The notes: a model not told the origin generated them from the letters alone. Shown: positions 1-9,648, counted from the stretch's first letter. The stretch: 64,000 bases of DNA from Streptococcus mitis (GCF_946190375.1 NZ_CAMIAF010000012.1:16319-80318); one strand, 5' to 3'. Translations and numbers: made by a program.

Positions 1-1
1 A

Positions 2-1300
2 ACGACTATTTTATTGGATACAGTAGTTGATTTGGGAATTATAGATACGGTGTTTTCAGAGGATGATTATCGCTATATCACAGTTTTATTATCAAGTTGC
101 TTTGAAGGTGAAGTAGATGTTGCTCCGGTTTATTTTAATCAATTAACAGAGGCTATTATAAGTAGAATGGAAGATATTTCTTTGTTACATTTTAAACAAA
201 GGGAAGTATTGAGAGAAAATCTTCGCCGCCACCTTATACCTGCTTACTATAGATTAAAGTTCGGCTTACCTAGTTCAAATGAATATGTGTTGCATGTTAA
301 AGAACATTATCCTGATTTATTTGAACTAGTAAAAGATTCTTTGACTCCCTTGATGGACGCTATTGACAAGCCCATACCTGATAGTGAAACAGCATATTTT
401 GTTATCCATTTTGGAGGTTATTTAAAGAAAGCAGATACTTTGCCTCAAAAATGTTATAAAGCAGCAATTATCTGTCCTAATGGGATTAGTTCTTCATTGA
501 TGTTAAAAGAGAATCTATTAGCATTATTTCCTCAAATTGAGTTTATAGGAACCTCAAAGATTGATGATTTACAGGCGAAAACTAGTAGTGACTATGATAT
601 GGTTTTTTCTACTATAAAGGTGGAAACAGAGAAGCCAAATTATCTAGTTTCTGTTATGATGACGGAAGAACAAACAACGCAGTTAGTTGAATTGGTATCA
701 AAAGATTTCCCAGATACAGGTTATCGAGATATTGAGCTTAATCAGATAATTAGCATAGTAAGACGATATAGTATAATCACACAAGAATTAGAGTTAAAAT
801 TAGCATTAAAGAGGTATCTCTATCAAGAAATGAACAGAAAGGAAGTGTTACCATTGTTAGAAGAATTAATTACAAAAGAAACTTATCAGGTTAGTTCGAA
901 AAAATTAGGATGGAAGGAGGCAATTCGTTTAGCAGCTAAACCGCTTTTGGATCAAGATAAGATAACTGAGAACTACCCTGAGGCAATGATTCAAAAAGTA
1001 GAAGAGTTTGGGCCTTTTATTAATTTAGGGAAGGGAGTAGCAATTCCTCACGCTCGACCAGATGAAGGTGTGAATGAAATAGGAATGTCAATGTTAGTTT
1101 TGGAAGAACCGATTTATTTATTGGATAATCCAGAACAAGAGGTAAGATTGTTGATTTGTATTGCAGCCATTGATAATGAGAGTCATTTAAAGGCTTTGTC
1201 ACATTTAACAACAATTTTAAGAGATAAAAATCATGTTCAAACTTTAATATCATCAAAAAACTATGATGACATTGAAATGATAATTAAACAGGAGGATTAG
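2..1300 (+). CDS. PRD-containing PTS-regulated transcriptional activator with C-terminal EIIA domain (5' truncated)
   Basis: The reading frame is open to the left edge, so the N-terminal DNA-binding part lies outside the window; the TTG at 14 is not a credible start. The visible part (about 430 residues) begins in a PRD domain, shown by an HFGGYL segment near residue 133 (counted from position 14). An EIIB-like segment follows, with ICPNGISSS near residue 153 carrying a Cys. The last 145 residues form an EIIA domain of the fructose/mannitol/ascorbate class, with an IPHARPDEG active-site His. Family knowledge: these BglG/MtlR/LicR-like regulators are phosphorylated by PTS proteins and activate the adjacent sugar operon. 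Its stop lies 3 nt before the EIIB gene. No separate EIIA gene is visible, so this domain may also donate phosphate to the EIIB; that is inference. Confidence 0.85.
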   Translation, partial: TTILLDTVVDLGIIDTVFSEDDYRYITVLLSSCFEGEVDVAPVYFNQLTEAIISRMEDISLLHFKQREVLRENLRRHLIPAYYRLKFGLPSSNEYVLHVKEHYPDLFELVKDSLTPLMDAIDKPIPDSETAYFVIHFGGYLKKADTLPQKCYKAAIICPNGISSSLMLKENLLALFPQIEFIGTSKIDDLQAKTSSDYDMVFSTIKVETEKPNYLVSVMMTEEQTTQLVELVSKDFPDTGYRDIELNQIISIVRRYSIITQELELKLALKRYLYQEMNRKEVLPLLEELITKETYQVSSKKLGWKEAIRLAAKPLLDQDKITENYPEAMIQKVEEFGPFINLGKGVAIPHARPDEGVNEIGMSMLVLEEPIYLLDNPEQEVRLLICIAAIDNESHLKALSHLTTILRDKNHVQTLISSKNYDDIEMIIKQED

Positions 1301-1303
1301 ATA

Positions 1304-1588
1304 ATGTTAAGAATTGGTACAGCTTGTGGTTCAGGATTAGGTTCAAGTTTTATGGTACAGATGAATATTGAATCTGTATTGAGTGATTTGAATGTTTCAG
1401 ATGTAGAAGTTGAACATTATGATTTAGGTGGAGCAGATCCAAATGCAGCCGATATTTGGATTGTTGGTCGTGATTTAGCTGATTCAGCTAGTCATCTTGG
1501 AGATGTTCGTATCTTAAATAGTATTATTGATATGGACGAGCTACGAGAATTAATTACTAAAATTTGTGAAGAAAAAGAACTTATATAG
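1304..1588 (+). CDS. PTS ascorbate-type EIIB component
   Basis: This 94-residue cytoplasmic phosphotransfer protein carries the P-loop-like active site near its start (MLRIGTACGSGLGSS), with Cys8 as the expected phosphorylated residue. Size and motif fit the SgaB/UlaB branch of the lactose/ascorbate EIIB superfamily. It lies between the PRD/EIIA regulator (3 nt gap) and a SgaT/UlaA-type EIIC (12 nt gap), so the three form one sugar-uptake unit. An AGGAGG-like ribosome-binding site sits just upstream. The transported sugar is not proven; the linked transketolase genes suggest a pentose or ascorbate-like compound. Confidence 0.85.
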   Translation: MLRIGTACGSGLGSSFMVQMNIESVLSDLNVSDVEVEHYDLGGADPNAADIWIVGRDLADSASHLGDVRILNSIIDMDELRELITKICEEKELI

Positions 1589-1600
1589 GAGGCTAGAGTC

Positions 1601-2947
1601 ATGATGAAGTTCATATTGGATATTGTTAGTACACCAGCTATTTTAGTAGCTTTAATTGCAATCTTAGGATTAGTTCTTCAGAAGAAGAAATTACCTGATA
1701 TTATTAAAGGTGGAATTAAGACTTTTGTTGGTTTCTTAGTTGTATCTGGTGGTGCAGGAATTGTACAAAATTCTTTGAATCCATTTGGTACCATGTTTGA
1801 ACATGCTTTTCATTTATCTGGAGTTGTACCAAATAATGAAGCAATTGTAGCTGTAGCTTTAACAACATATGGCTCAGCTACTGCAATGATTATGTTTGCA
1901 GGTATGGTATTCAATATCTTAATTGCTCGTTTTACTCGATTCAAATATATCTTTTTAACAGGACACCACACTCTATATATGGCGTGTATGATTGCGGTCA
2001 TTTTATCAGTTGCTGGCTTTACAAGTTTGCCTCTTATCTTACTAGGAGGATTAGCACTCGGTATTATTATGAGTATTTCCCCAGCATTTGTGCAAAAATA
2101 TATGGTTCAATTAACTGGAAATGACAAGGTGGCTTTAGGTCATTTCAGTTCTTTGGGATATTGGTTGAGTGGTTTTACTGGTAGCCTTATCGGTGATAAA
2201 TCAAAATCAACAGAGGACATTAAATTTCCAAAGAGTTTAGCTTTTTTACGTGATAGTACTGTTAGTATTACTTTATCCATGGCAGTTATTTACATTATTG
2301 TAGCTATCTTTGCAGGGTCAGAATATATAGAAAAAGAAATCAGTAGTGGTACAAGTGGTCTAGTTTATGCTTTACAATTAGCAGGTCAATTTGCAGCAGG
2401 GGTATTTGTTATTTTAGCAGGTGTTCGCCTTATTTTGGGTGAAATTGTTCCAGCCTTTAAAGGTATTTCAGAGCGTCTTGTACCTAATTCAAAACCTGCT
2501 TTGGATTGTCCGATTGTTTATACTTATGCACCCAATGCAGTTCTAATTGGATTTATCTCTAGTTTTGTTGGTGGTTTAGTAAGTATGGCAATTATGATTG
2601 CTTCAGGAACGGTTGTCATCTTACCAGGCGTTGTGCCTCATTTCTTCTGTGGAGCGACTGCAGGTGTCATTGGGAATGCATCTGGTGGTGTTCGAGGAGC
2701 CACTATTGGAGCATTTTTACAAGGTATTTTAATTAGTTTTCTTCCAGTCTTTTTAATGCCAGTTTTGGGAGGACTTGGTTTCCAAGGATCAACTTTCTCA
2801 GATGCAGATTTTGGTCTATCAGGAATTATTTTAGGAATGTTGAATCAATTTGGCTCACAAGCAGGCATTATTATTGGTCTTGTTCTTATTCTAGCAGTTA
2901 TGTTTGGAGTATCCTTTATTAAAAAGCCATCTGCAAAGGAGGAATAA
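1601..2947 (+). CDS. PTS ascorbate-type EIIC permease (SgaT/UlaA family)
   Basis: This 448-residue protein is very hydrophobic, with about ten or more membrane segments and Gly-rich loops. Length and character fit the SgaT/UlaA EIIC family, which imports L-ascorbate or a related sugar acid and hands it to EIIB for phosphorylation. The gene follows the EIIB gene by 12 nt and precedes the transketolase N-subunit gene by 3 nt, so it sits mid-operon. The first two codons are both ATG; the GGAGG-containing stretch upstream (near 1588-1592) supports this start. Pentulose delivery to the adjacent transketolase is inferred from context only. Confidence 0.85.
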   Translation: MMKFILDIVSTPAILVALIAILGLVLQKKKLPDIIKGGIKTFVGFLVVSGGAGIVQNSLNPFGTMFEHAFHLSGVVPNNEAIVAVALTTYGSATAMIMFAGMVFNILIARFTRFKYIFLTGHHTLYMACMIAVILSVAGFTSLPLILLGGLALGIIMSISPAFVQKYMVQLTGNDKVALGHFSSLGYWLSGFTGSLIGDKSKSTEDIKFPKSLAFLRDSTVSITLSMAVIYIIVAIFAGSEYIEKEISSGTSGLVYALQLAGQFAAGVFVILAGVRLILGEIVPAFKGISERLVPNSKPALDCPIVYTYAPNAVLIGFISSFVGGLVSMAIMIASGTVVILPGVVPHFFCGATAGVIGNASGGVRGATIGAFLQGILISFLPVFLMPVLGGLGFQGSTFSDADFGLSGIILGMLNQFGSQAGIIIGLVLILAVMFGVSFIKKPSAKEE

Positions 2948-2950
2948 GGG

Positions 2951-3808
2951 ATGATTTTAAGTGAAAATAGAGAAGATGAGTTAAGAAAATTTGCAACAAA
3001 AATCCGATTAAATACTCTTAGAACATTGAATCATCTTGGATTTGGCCATTATGGAGGGAGTCTGTCTATAGTAGAAGTTTTAGCGGTGCTTTATGGTGAA
3101 ATAATGCCGATGACTCCAGAAATATTTGCATCACGAGATAGAGATTATTTTGTTTTATCCAAGGGACATGCTGGACCAGCTTTGTACAGCACACTCTATT
3201 TGAATGGTTTCTTTGACAAAGAATTATTATATTCTTTAAATACAAATGGAACCAAATTACCGTCTCATCCTGATAGAAATCTAACGCCGGGCATAGATAT
3301 GACAACTGGCTCTCTAGGACAAGGAATTAGTGTCGCAACCGGACTTGCATATGGTCAGAGAATAAGAAAAAGTCCCTTTTATACATATGCCATTGTTGGA
3401 GATGGTGAGTTAAATGAGGGACAATGTTGGGAGGCTATACAGTTTGCTTCTCATCAACAGTTATCTAATTTAATTGTATTTGTAGACGATAACAAAAAAC
3501 AATTAGATGGTTTTACAAAGGATATTTGTAATCCAGGAGATTTTGTAGAAAAATTCTCAGCATTTGGATTTGAATCCATTAGGGTCAATGGTTCAGATAT
3601 TAGAGAAATTTATGAAGGGATTGTTCAATTAAAACAGTCAAATAATTCATCACCTAAGTGTATTGTATTAGATACTATTAAAGGTCAGGGGGTTCAAGAG
3701 CTGGAAGAAATGAAATCCAATCATCATCTTCGCCCTACTGTAGAGGAGAGACAAATGTTAACTTCAGTTGTAGAAAGATTAAGTCAGGAATTGGAGGAAA
3801 CAGAATGA
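2951..3808 (+). CDS. Transketolase, N-terminal (TPP-binding) subunit
   Basis: At 285 residues this covers only the N-terminal half of a classical transketolase (about 650 residues). GHAGPALYSTLY near residue 73 and the thiamine-diphosphate motif GDGELNEGQCW near residue 151 identify the TPP/Mg-binding domain. Split transketolases work as heterotetramers in which this subunit binds the pyrophosphate end of TPP. The gene overlaps the C-terminal subunit gene by 4 nt (ATGA), consistent with translational coupling and 1:1 production. It moves two-carbon units between ketose and aldose phosphates, so it could process a pentose phosphate made by the upstream PTS. Confidence 0.88.
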   Translation: MILSENREDELRKFATKIRLNTLRTLNHLGFGHYGGSLSIVEVLAVLYGEIMPMTPEIFASRDRDYFVLSKGHAGPALYSTLYLNGFFDKELLYSLNTNGTKLPSHPDRNLTPGIDMTTGSLGQGISVATGLAYGQRIRKSPFYTYAIVGDGELNEGQCWEAIQFASHQQLSNLIVFVDDNKKQLDGFTKDICNPGDFVEKFSAFGFESIRVNGSDIREIYEGIVQLKQSNNSSPKCIVLDTIKGQGVQELEEMKSNHHLRPTVEERQMLTSVVERLSQELEETE

Positions 3809-4737
3809 TGAGAAGTACGAAAGAATTACGACATGTGTATAGAGATTTCCTTCTAGAGGCTAACCAAAGTTATTCTGATATAGTAGTTTTAGAAGCAGAC
3901 TTGTCAAGTTCTATGGCTACTAATAATCTTGAAAAGGACTTTGGAGACCGTTATGTGAATGTTGGAATAATGGAAGCAGAAATGGTCGGGCTTGCAGCAG
4001 GTTTATCTATTCAGGGGTTTAGACCTTATCTTCATACATTTGGCCCTTTTGCTTCACGAAGAGTATTTGATCAATTATTTATTTCTCTTGGGTACGCACA
4101 ATTGGATGCCACTGTGATTGGCTCAGATGCAGGAGTAACGGCAGAGATGAATGGTGGAACACATATGCCATTTGAAGAAATTGGATTGTTACGTTTAATT
4201 CCTAAATCGATCATTTTTGAAGCAACTGATGATATCCAATTTCGTGAAATCTTGAACCAGACATTAGACTTAAAAGGACTAAAATATATTCGAACAATTA
4301 GAAAGGCTCCAGAGGCTGTATATCAAGGTGGAGAAGATTTTTCTAAAGGCTACATTGAGTTAAGACACGGTGAAGATGTTGTAATAGTTGCTTCTGGCAT
4401 AATGGTTGCTCCAAGTATTCGAGTTGCGGATGAACTGTCTAAATTAGGTTATTCAGTAGGTGTGATAGATTTATTTAGAATTAAACCGATACCAGAACAG
4501 ATAAAAACAATGTTAAGTGGAAAAACTATATTTACTGTAGAAAACCACAATCAGATAGGTGGAATTGGCAGTGCTTTATGTGAATTATTCTCTGATGATG
4601 GAATAACAAAAATTCATCGGATGGGTGTTCAAGAAAGATTTGGTCAAGTAGGGAAAATGGATTATCTTCTTAATGAGTACGGTTTGAGTGAATCGAATAT
4701 AAAAGAGAAAGTTCTAGAGTTTTATAATGCAAGATAG
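3805..4737 (+). CDS. Transketolase, C-terminal subunit
   Basis: This 310-residue protein corresponds to the pyrimidine-binding and C-terminal domains of transketolase. It has the VGIMEAEMVGLAAGLS segment near residue 51, containing the conserved Glu that activates TPP. It completes the enzyme begun by the preceding 285-residue subunit. Two adjacent ATG codons (3805 and 3808) are possible starts; GGAGGAAA at 3793-3800 serves either. It is the last gene of the PTS operon and is followed by a long hairpin terminator at 4797-4860. Confidence 0.88.
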   Translation: MMRSTKELRHVYRDFLLEANQSYSDIVVLEADLSSSMATNNLEKDFGDRYVNVGIMEAEMVGLAAGLSIQGFRPYLHTFGPFASRRVFDQLFISLGYAQLDATVIGSDAGVTAEMNGGTHMPFEEIGLLRLIPKSIIFEATDDIQFREILNQTLDLKGLKYIRTIRKAPEAVYQGGEDFSKGYIELRHGEDVVIVASGIMVAPSIRVADELSKLGYSVGVIDLFRIKPIPEQIKTMLSGKTIFTVENHNQIGGIGSALCELFSDDGITKIHRMGVQERFGQVGKMDYLLNEYGLSESNIKEKVLEFYNAR

Positions 4738-4796
4738 ATGTTAAATACACTTATCTGAAAGAATTTCTGTAAAAATTACATTATGTTATTTAAAGC

Positions 4797-4860
4797 AAGC
4801 GGATTAAAAAGCATATTCTGGTCATCAGAAAGTGCACTAATCCGCTTTGTTGTTTTTAAT
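4797..4860 (+). terminator. Rho-independent terminator of the PTS-transketolase operon
   Basis: A 10-bp stem (4797-4806 with 4838-4847) encloses a second inner hairpin with TTCTG/CAGAA arms, followed by a T-rich tract. It separates the PTS-transketolase operon from ilvD. Confidence 0.75.
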
Positions 4861-4933
4861 TTTAAATATTTCATATGTATATAGAATTTTCTGAAAATTC
4901 AAGAATTTTCTTCTGTTCATTGCTTTTAAAATG

Positions 4934-4942
4934 TGCTATAAT
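4934..4942 (+). promoter_or_regulatory. ilvD promoter, extended -10
   Basis: TGCTATAAT is an exact extended -10 element (TG at 4934, TATAAT at 4937-4942), 27 nt before the ATG. No good -35 hexamer is visible 17 bp upstream, as is usual for extended -10 promoters. Confidence 0.65.
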
Positions 4943-4969
4943 AGTAAAAACTGAAATGGGAGGGAACAA

Positions 4970-6673
4970 ATGACTGAATTAGATAAACGTCACCGCAGTA
5001 GCATTTATGACAGCATGGTTAAATCACCAAACCGTGCCATGCTTCGTGCGACTGGTATGACAGATAAGGACTTTGAAACACCGATTGTGGGAGTGATTTC
5101 AACTTGGGCGGAAAATACGCCATGTAACATCCACTTGCATGATTTTGGAAAATTAGCGAAAGAAGGTGTCAAATCGGCAGGTGCTTGGCCTGTACAGTTT
5201 GGTACCATTACCGTAGCGGACGGGATTGCTATGGGAACGCCTGGTATGCGTTTCTCTCTAACATCTCGTGATATCATTGCGGACTCTATCGAAGCGGCTA
5301 TGGGTGGTCACAACGTTGATGCCTTCGTCGCTATCGGTGGCTGTGACAAGAACATGCCTGGTTCTATGATTGCCATTGCCAATATGGATATTCCAGCTAT
5401 TTTCGCCTATGGTGGGACTATTGCACCGGGAAATCTTGATGGCAAAGACATTGACTTGGTTTCTGTTTTTGAGGGTATCGGAAAATGGAACCACGGTGAC
5501 ATGACAGCTGAGGACGTGAAGCGTCTTGAATGTAATGCCTGCCCTGGCCCTGGTGGCTGTGGTGGTATGTACACAGCTAATACCATGGCGACCGCTATCG
5601 AAGTTCTCGGTATGAGTTTGCCAGGGTCTTCATCTCACCCAGCTGAATCAGCTGACAAGAAAGAAGACATCGAAGCAGCAGGACGTGCTGTTGTTAAGAT
5701 GCTGGAGCTTGGTCTCAAACCATCAGATATCTTGACTCGTGAAGCCTTTGAAGATGCCATCACTGTAACTATGGCTCTTGGTGGTTCTACAAATGCCACT
5801 CTTCACTTGCTTGCCATTGCCCATGCGGCTAATGTTGATTTGTCACTTGAGGACTTCAATACAATCCAAGAACGTGTGCCTCACTTGGCCGACTTGAAAC
5901 CATCTGGTCAGTATGTCTTCCAAGACCTCTACGAAGTCGGTGGTGTGCCTGCGGTTATGAGATATCTCTTGGCAAATGGTTTCCTTCATGGTGACCGCAT
6001 CACATGTACTGGTAAGACAGTTGCTGAGAACTTAGCTGACTTTGCAGACCTCACACCAGGTCAAAAAGTCATTATGCCGCTTGAAAATCCTAAACGTGCG
6101 GATGGTCCGCTTATCATCTTGAACGGGAACCTTGCCCCTGATGGTGCGGTTGCTAAAGTATCAGGTGTTAAAGTGCGTCGTCACGTTGGTCCAGCTAAGG
6201 TCTTTGACTCAGAAGAAGATGCTATCCAGGCCGTTCTGACAGATGAAATCGTTGATGGCGATGTAGTCGTTGTTCGTTTCGTTGGACCTAAAGGTGGTCC
6301 TGGTATGCCTGAGATGCTGTCACTTTCATCAATGATTGTTGGTAAAGGTCAAGGAGACAAGGTTGCCCTCTTGACAGACGGACGTTTCTCTGGTGGTACT
6401 TATGGTCTAGTTGTTGGGCATATCGCTCCTGAAGCTCAGGATGGTGGACCAATTGCCTATCTCCGTACAGGCGATATCGTTACGGTTGACCAAGATACCA
6501 AAGAAATTTCCATGGCCGTATCCGAAGAAGAACTTGAAAAACGCAAGGCAGAAACAACCTTGCCACCACTTTACAGCCGTGGTGTCCTCGGTAAATATGC
6601 CCACATCGTATCATCTGCTTCACGCGGAGCTGTGACAGACTTCTGGAATATGGACAAGTCAGGTAAAAAATAA
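4970..6673 (+). CDS. ilvD: Dihydroxy-acid dehydratase
   Basis: IlvD converts 2,3-dihydroxy-isovalerate and 2,3-dihydroxy-3-methylvalerate to the 2-keto acids used for valine, leucine and isoleucine. The 567-residue length is typical of the family. Conserved features are GGCDKNMPG near residue 123 and [16 protein letters not shown] near residue 192, whose cysteines hold the Fe-S cluster, and a C-terminal GRFSGGTYG segment. The start is supported by GGGAGGG at 4958-4964. It stands alone, with its own extended -10 promoter and a strong terminator, and no other ilv gene is present in the window. Confidence 0.95.
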   Translation: MTELDKRHRSSIYDSMVKSPNRAMLRATGMTDKDFETPIVGVISTWAENTPCNIHLHDFGKLAKEGVKSAGAWPVQFGTITVADGIAMGTPGMRFSLTSRDIIADSIEAAMGGHNVDAFVAIGGCDKNMPGSMIAIANMDIPAIFAYGGTIAPGNLDGKDIDLVSVFEGIGKWNHGDMTAEDVKRLECNACPGPGGCGGMYTANTMATAIEVLGMSLPGSSSHPAESADKKEDIEAAGRAVVKMLELGLKPSDILTREAFEDAITVTMALGGSTNATLHLLAIAHAANVDLSLEDFNTIQERVPHLADLKPSGQYVFQDLYEVGGVPAVMRYLLANGFLHGDRITCTGKTVAENLADFADLTPGQKVIMPLENPKRADGPLIILNGNLAPDGAVAKVSGVKVRRHVGPAKVFDSEEDAIQAVLTDEIVDGDVVVVRFVGPKGGPGMPEMLSLSSMIVGKGQGDKVALLTDGRFSGGTYGLVVGHIAPEAQDGGPIAYLRTGDIVTVDQDTKEISMAVSEEELEKRKAETTLPPLYSRGVLGKYAHIVSSASRGAVTDFWNMDKSGKK

Positions 6674-6679
6674 ACTTAA

Positions 6680-6709
6680 AAAGCAAGCCAATCTCGGCTT
6701 GCTTTTTTT
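6680..6709 (+). terminator. Terminator after ilvD (probably bidirectional)
   Basis: A 10-bp perfect stem (6680-6689 with 6696-6705) has a 6-nt loop and a run of seven T. The A-run on the other side could serve the converging gene at 6734-7075. Confidence 0.85.
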
Positions 6710-6733
6710 CATCTTCAAAAGTGATCTTCCTGC

Positions 6734-7075
6734 TTAACGAGGTGGCAGTCCAAGGGCAATGCGGCCGTAGCGACTGATTCGTGTGATTTTCCAAGCAGGC
6801 GACCAGGTAACTTCAACTTTGACATCTTCGATACCCTCAATTTGTTTCAGACCTGCAACAATTTCGATAGGCAGGCTTTCGGCGCAATCACAGGCAGTAT
6901 CTGTGAAGGTCATGACAATCTTACAGAGACCCGTTTCGTCCAGATTGATTTCATAGATAAGTCCTAGATTGTAAACATCCAATTCCACATCTGTATCAAA
7001 AACCTTCTCTAGTTTTTCGATAATTTGGTCTTGTATGGCCAAAGCACGGTCATTGATTTTGATATCGTCTCTCAT
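6734..7075 (-). CDS. MIP18/DUF59 family iron-sulfur assembly protein
   Basis: This 113-residue cytoplasmic protein belongs to the MIP18 (DUF59, PaaD/SufT-like) family. The diagnostic stretches are a DVYNLGLIYEI segment near residue 34 and TFTDTACDCAESLP near residue 57, whose Cys residues are typical of the family. Members assist Fe-S cluster maturation. Being next to ilvD, an Fe-S enzyme, makes that role attractive, but the two genes converge and are not co-transcribed. It is a single-gene unit. No specific client can be named from sequence. Confidence 0.8.
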   Translation of the reverse strand: MRDDIKINDRALAIQDQIIEKLEKVFDTDVELDVYNLGLIYEINLDETGLCKIVMTFTDTACDCAESLPIEIVAGLKQIEGIEDVKVEVTWSPAWKITRISRYGRIALGLPPR

Positions 7076-7198
7076 TACAGTCCCTCCACGTGATAAATAT
7101 CCTCTATTTTCTCATAATTCTGACAATTTGGCAAGTTTTTGATGAATTTTCTGAAAAATATGATAAAATGAAGAAAATACGGAATCAAGGGGAAGCCT

Positions 7199-8050
7199 AT
7201 GGAGCAGATTGGAAAAGTCTTTAGACAATTACGAGAGTCAAGAAATATCTCGCTGAGACAAGCAACTGGGGGACAATTTTCGCCGTCTATGTTATCCCGC
7301 TTTGAAACAGGTCAGAGTGAACTTTCGGTAGAAAAGTTTCTATTTGCCCTAGAAAATATATCTGCCAGTGTGGAGGAAATCCTCTTTCTGGCGAGAGGTT
7401 TTCAGTATGATACAGATTCTGAGTTGAGAAAAGAAATCATAGATGTCTTGGATCCAAAGAATATAGCTCTGCTTGAGGACTTGTATCGCAGGGAGTATCA
7501 AAAGCATGCCCATTCTCAAAACAAACAGAAACATATTCTAAATGCCATTATTATCAAGTCTTATATGAAGAGTATGGATGAAAGGGTAGAGTTAACGGCA
7601 GAGGAAGTAAAAGTCCTTCATGATTACCTGTTTTCTACCGAGATTTGGGGAATCTATGAACTCAATTTATTTTCAGTCAGTTCACCATTCTTATCTGTTT
7701 CTCTTTTCACTAGGTATGTTAGAGAGATGGTACGTAAATCTGATTTTCTAATGGAAGTGTCTGGCAATCGAAACCTGTTTCACACTATACTATTGAATGA
7801 CTTTTTAGCCAGCATTGAGTGTGAAGAATTTACCAATGCCTCTTATTTTAAACGTGTTATCAAAGAGCATTTCTACAATGAAAATGAAACCTATTTCCGA
7901 ATTGTCTATTTGTGGGCGGAAGGTCTCCTTGATAGCAAGCAAGGCAGAGTCAAGGAAGGTCAGAAAAAGATGGAGGATGCTGTCCGTATTTTTGAGATGC
8001 TTGGTTGCAACAAATCTGCCAATTACTATAGAAAAACTCCCGATTCTTGA
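7199..8050 (+). CDS. Rgg/GadR/MutR-family transcriptional regulator
   Basis: The 283-residue protein has an N-terminal helix-turn-helix (about residues 5-60, containing LRESRNISLRQATGG and SRFETGQSELS) followed by an all-helical region. That architecture is typical of streptococcal Rgg regulators, whose C-terminal repeats often bind short hydrophobic peptide pheromones. The start is set by AAGGGGAAG just upstream. The neighbour downstream is an MFS transporter with its own promoter. I looked for a short-peptide pheromone gene on both sides and saw no convincing one, so the inducer is unknown. Confidence 0.85.
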   Translation: MEQIGKVFRQLRESRNISLRQATGGQFSPSMLSRFETGQSELSVEKFLFALENISASVEEILFLARGFQYDTDSELRKEIIDVLDPKNIALLEDLYRREYQKHAHSQNKQKHILNAIIIKSYMKSMDERVELTAEEVKVLHDYLFSTEIWGIYELNLFSVSSPFLSVSLFTRYVREMVRKSDFLMEVSGNRNLFHTILLNDFLASIECEEFTNASYFKRVIKEHFYNENETYFRIVYLWAEGLLDSKQGRVKEGQKKMEDAVRIFEMLGCNKSANYYRKTPDS

Positions 8051-8083
8051 ATATCTGCAAACTAAGAAAATTATTTGAAATTT

Positions 8084-8142
8084 GAAGCGATAGAACTGTT
8101 GGGCTCTCTCGTGTCACTGGAGAAATTCTATCGTTTCTTTTT
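8084..8142 (+). terminator. Long-loop terminator after the Rgg gene
   Basis: A 12-bp stem (8084-8095 with 8126-8137, one G-T pair) spans a 30-nt loop and is followed by a T-rich tract. It separates the Rgg gene from the MFS gene. Confidence 0.6.
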
Positions 8143-8174
8143 GCTCATTTCATTTGTTGCATATATTCAAAAGT

Positions 8175-8203
8175 TTTTCTCTAGAATTTCTAAGTGCTAT
8201 ACT
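8175..8203 (+). promoter_or_regulatory. MFS transporter promoter, extended -10
   Basis: TGCTATACT at 8195-8203 is an extended -10 element, with a weak T-rich -35 region 17 bp upstream. It lies 47 nt before the transporter ATG, so the gene can be expressed independently of the Rgg gene. Confidence 0.6.
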
Positions 8204-8249
8204 ATAGTCATACTTCACATAAAACTTCGAACAAGAAGGGAGATTATCT

Positions 8250-9497
8250 ATGAAAGTATTGTTCAGAAATCAAGCTTATCGTCTCTTGACTTTGTCACGC
8301 TTCTTCAATGCTTTTGGTGCTTCGATTTTCAACCTGGTATTTATCGTCTATGCATCGACCTTGCCACAAGCCTCTTTTGCTGTTGCTATGGCGAATATTG
8401 TCATGATTCTTCCGACTCTCTTTACAGTTTTTGTAGGGATTCGGGCAGATTACACGAGGAACAAGGTCAAATGGATGGTCTATAGCGGTTTGTTTCAGGC
8501 GGTTTTATTTTTTCTGGCAGCCCTAGTTGTTCAGCAAGCTAGTCTCTTTGCCTTTTCTAGCCTGTGTTTAACCAATGTCATTAGTGATGTCATCAGTGAT
8601 TTTGCTGGTGGTTTGCGCATGCCTCTTATTAAGGAAAAAGTAGCTGAAGAGGATTTGATGGAGGCTTATTCTTTTTCCCAGTTTATCACCTATATTTCAG
8701 CTATTGGTGGTCAAGCTTTTGGAGTTTGGCTCTTAGGTCTATCGGTCAACAATTTTTCTCTCGTTGCGGGAATCAATGCCTGCTTTTTCCTCGTATCAGC
8801 CTCTATTCTCTTTTTAGGAAAAAGCAAATTAAGCCTGTCAATTTCATCTGCTGATGGTGAATCACTTAAAAATGAGAATCTATCTATCAAAGACCAGTTC
8901 CTAACGATTTATCGGAATTTACGTCTCGTTTTTCTTAAAGGTGGACAGAAAAACTTTGGTTTTATGCTCTTTGCTGTCTTGCTTATCAATGCCTTGGGTG
9001 GCGCTTTGGGTGGAATTTATAATATCTTCTTTTTGAGCCATTCTCTCTTGAATTTTTCTTACACAGAGGCACTATTTATCAGTCAATTCTGTGCTTTGTT
9101 AGCAGTCATCATCAGTAGCCTTACGGGCAATGATTATTTTGGGAAGCAGTCCCTGCCTAGATTGATGATGTGGGCTACTGTAGGACTCAGTCTAATTGGT
9201 CTGGCTAACGTATTTAATCAAGTTGTGCTTGGTTTGCTATTTCTCTTTTTAACTCTGTATGTGTCTGGTAAAGTTTCACCAAAGATTAGTGCCATGCTCA
9301 TGAAAAATCTAGCTCCAGAGGTTCTGGCTCGTACCAGTAATTTTTTAGGTTTATTGTTTACCCTATCCATACCTGTGGGAACAGCCTGTTTTTCACTTGT
9401 AGCTGTATGGAATATACAGTTGACTTGGATGCTATTTGTTGGTCTTTCCTTGTTGGCTATTCTTTTGACAGGTCTTAATCTCAAAAATGATATCTAA
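8250..9497 (+). CDS. Major facilitator superfamily transporter
   Basis: This 415-residue integral membrane protein has about 12 hydrophobic segments in two halves. A central polar loop lies around residues 195-225. It resembles the MFS drug/solute exporters of Firmicutes (MacrolideEfflux/EntS-like). The N-terminal segment SRFFNAFGASIFNL and the GIRADYTRNKVK cytoplasmic loop near residue 72 fit the MFS signature between helices 2 and 3. GAAGGGAG upstream supports the start. The neighbouring Rgg regulator may control it; the substrate is not recognisable. Confidence 0.8.
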   Translation: MKVLFRNQAYRLLTLSRFFNAFGASIFNLVFIVYASTLPQASFAVAMANIVMILPTLFTVFVGIRADYTRNKVKWMVYSGLFQAVLFFLAALVVQQASLFAFSSLCLTNVISDVISDFAGGLRMPLIKEKVAEEDLMEAYSFSQFITYISAIGGQAFGVWLLGLSVNNFSLVAGINACFFLVSASILFLGKSKLSLSISSADGESLKNENLSIKDQFLTIYRNLRLVFLKGGQKNFGFMLFAVLLINALGGALGGIYNIFFLSHSLLNFSYTEALFISQFCALLAVIISSLTGNDYFGKQSLPRLMMWATVGLSLIGLANVFNQVVLGLLFLFLTLYVSGKVSPKISAMLMKNLAPEVLARTSNFLGLLFTLSIPVGTACFSLVAVWNIQLTWMLFVGLSLLAILLTGLNLKNDI

Positions 9498-9648
9498 TAC
9501 TCTTCGAAAATCTCTTCAAACCACGTCAGTGTCGCCTTACCGTAGATATGGTTACTGACTTCGTCAGTTCTATCCACAACCTCAAAACACTGTTTTGAGC
9601 AACCTGCGGCTAACTTCCTAGTTTGCTTTTTGATTTTCATTGAGTATA
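9497..9648 (-). repeat. BOX repeat element
   Basis: This 152-bp element reads on the minus strand from TATACTCAATGAAAATCAAA to GAGATTTTCGAAGAGTAT, the characteristic ends of mitis-group BOX elements. It also contains a near match to the core of the BOXA1R typing primer. It begins at the last base of the MFS stop codon and fills most of the gap to hisS. A similar copy is at 15622-15774 and a shortened copy at 20524-20638. Confidence 0.85.

Noticed and set aside
7080-8249. A short hydrophobic pheromone gene for the Rgg regulator
   Set aside because: No frame of about 20-30 residues with a charged start and a hydrophobic C-terminus was convincing on either side of the Rgg gene.
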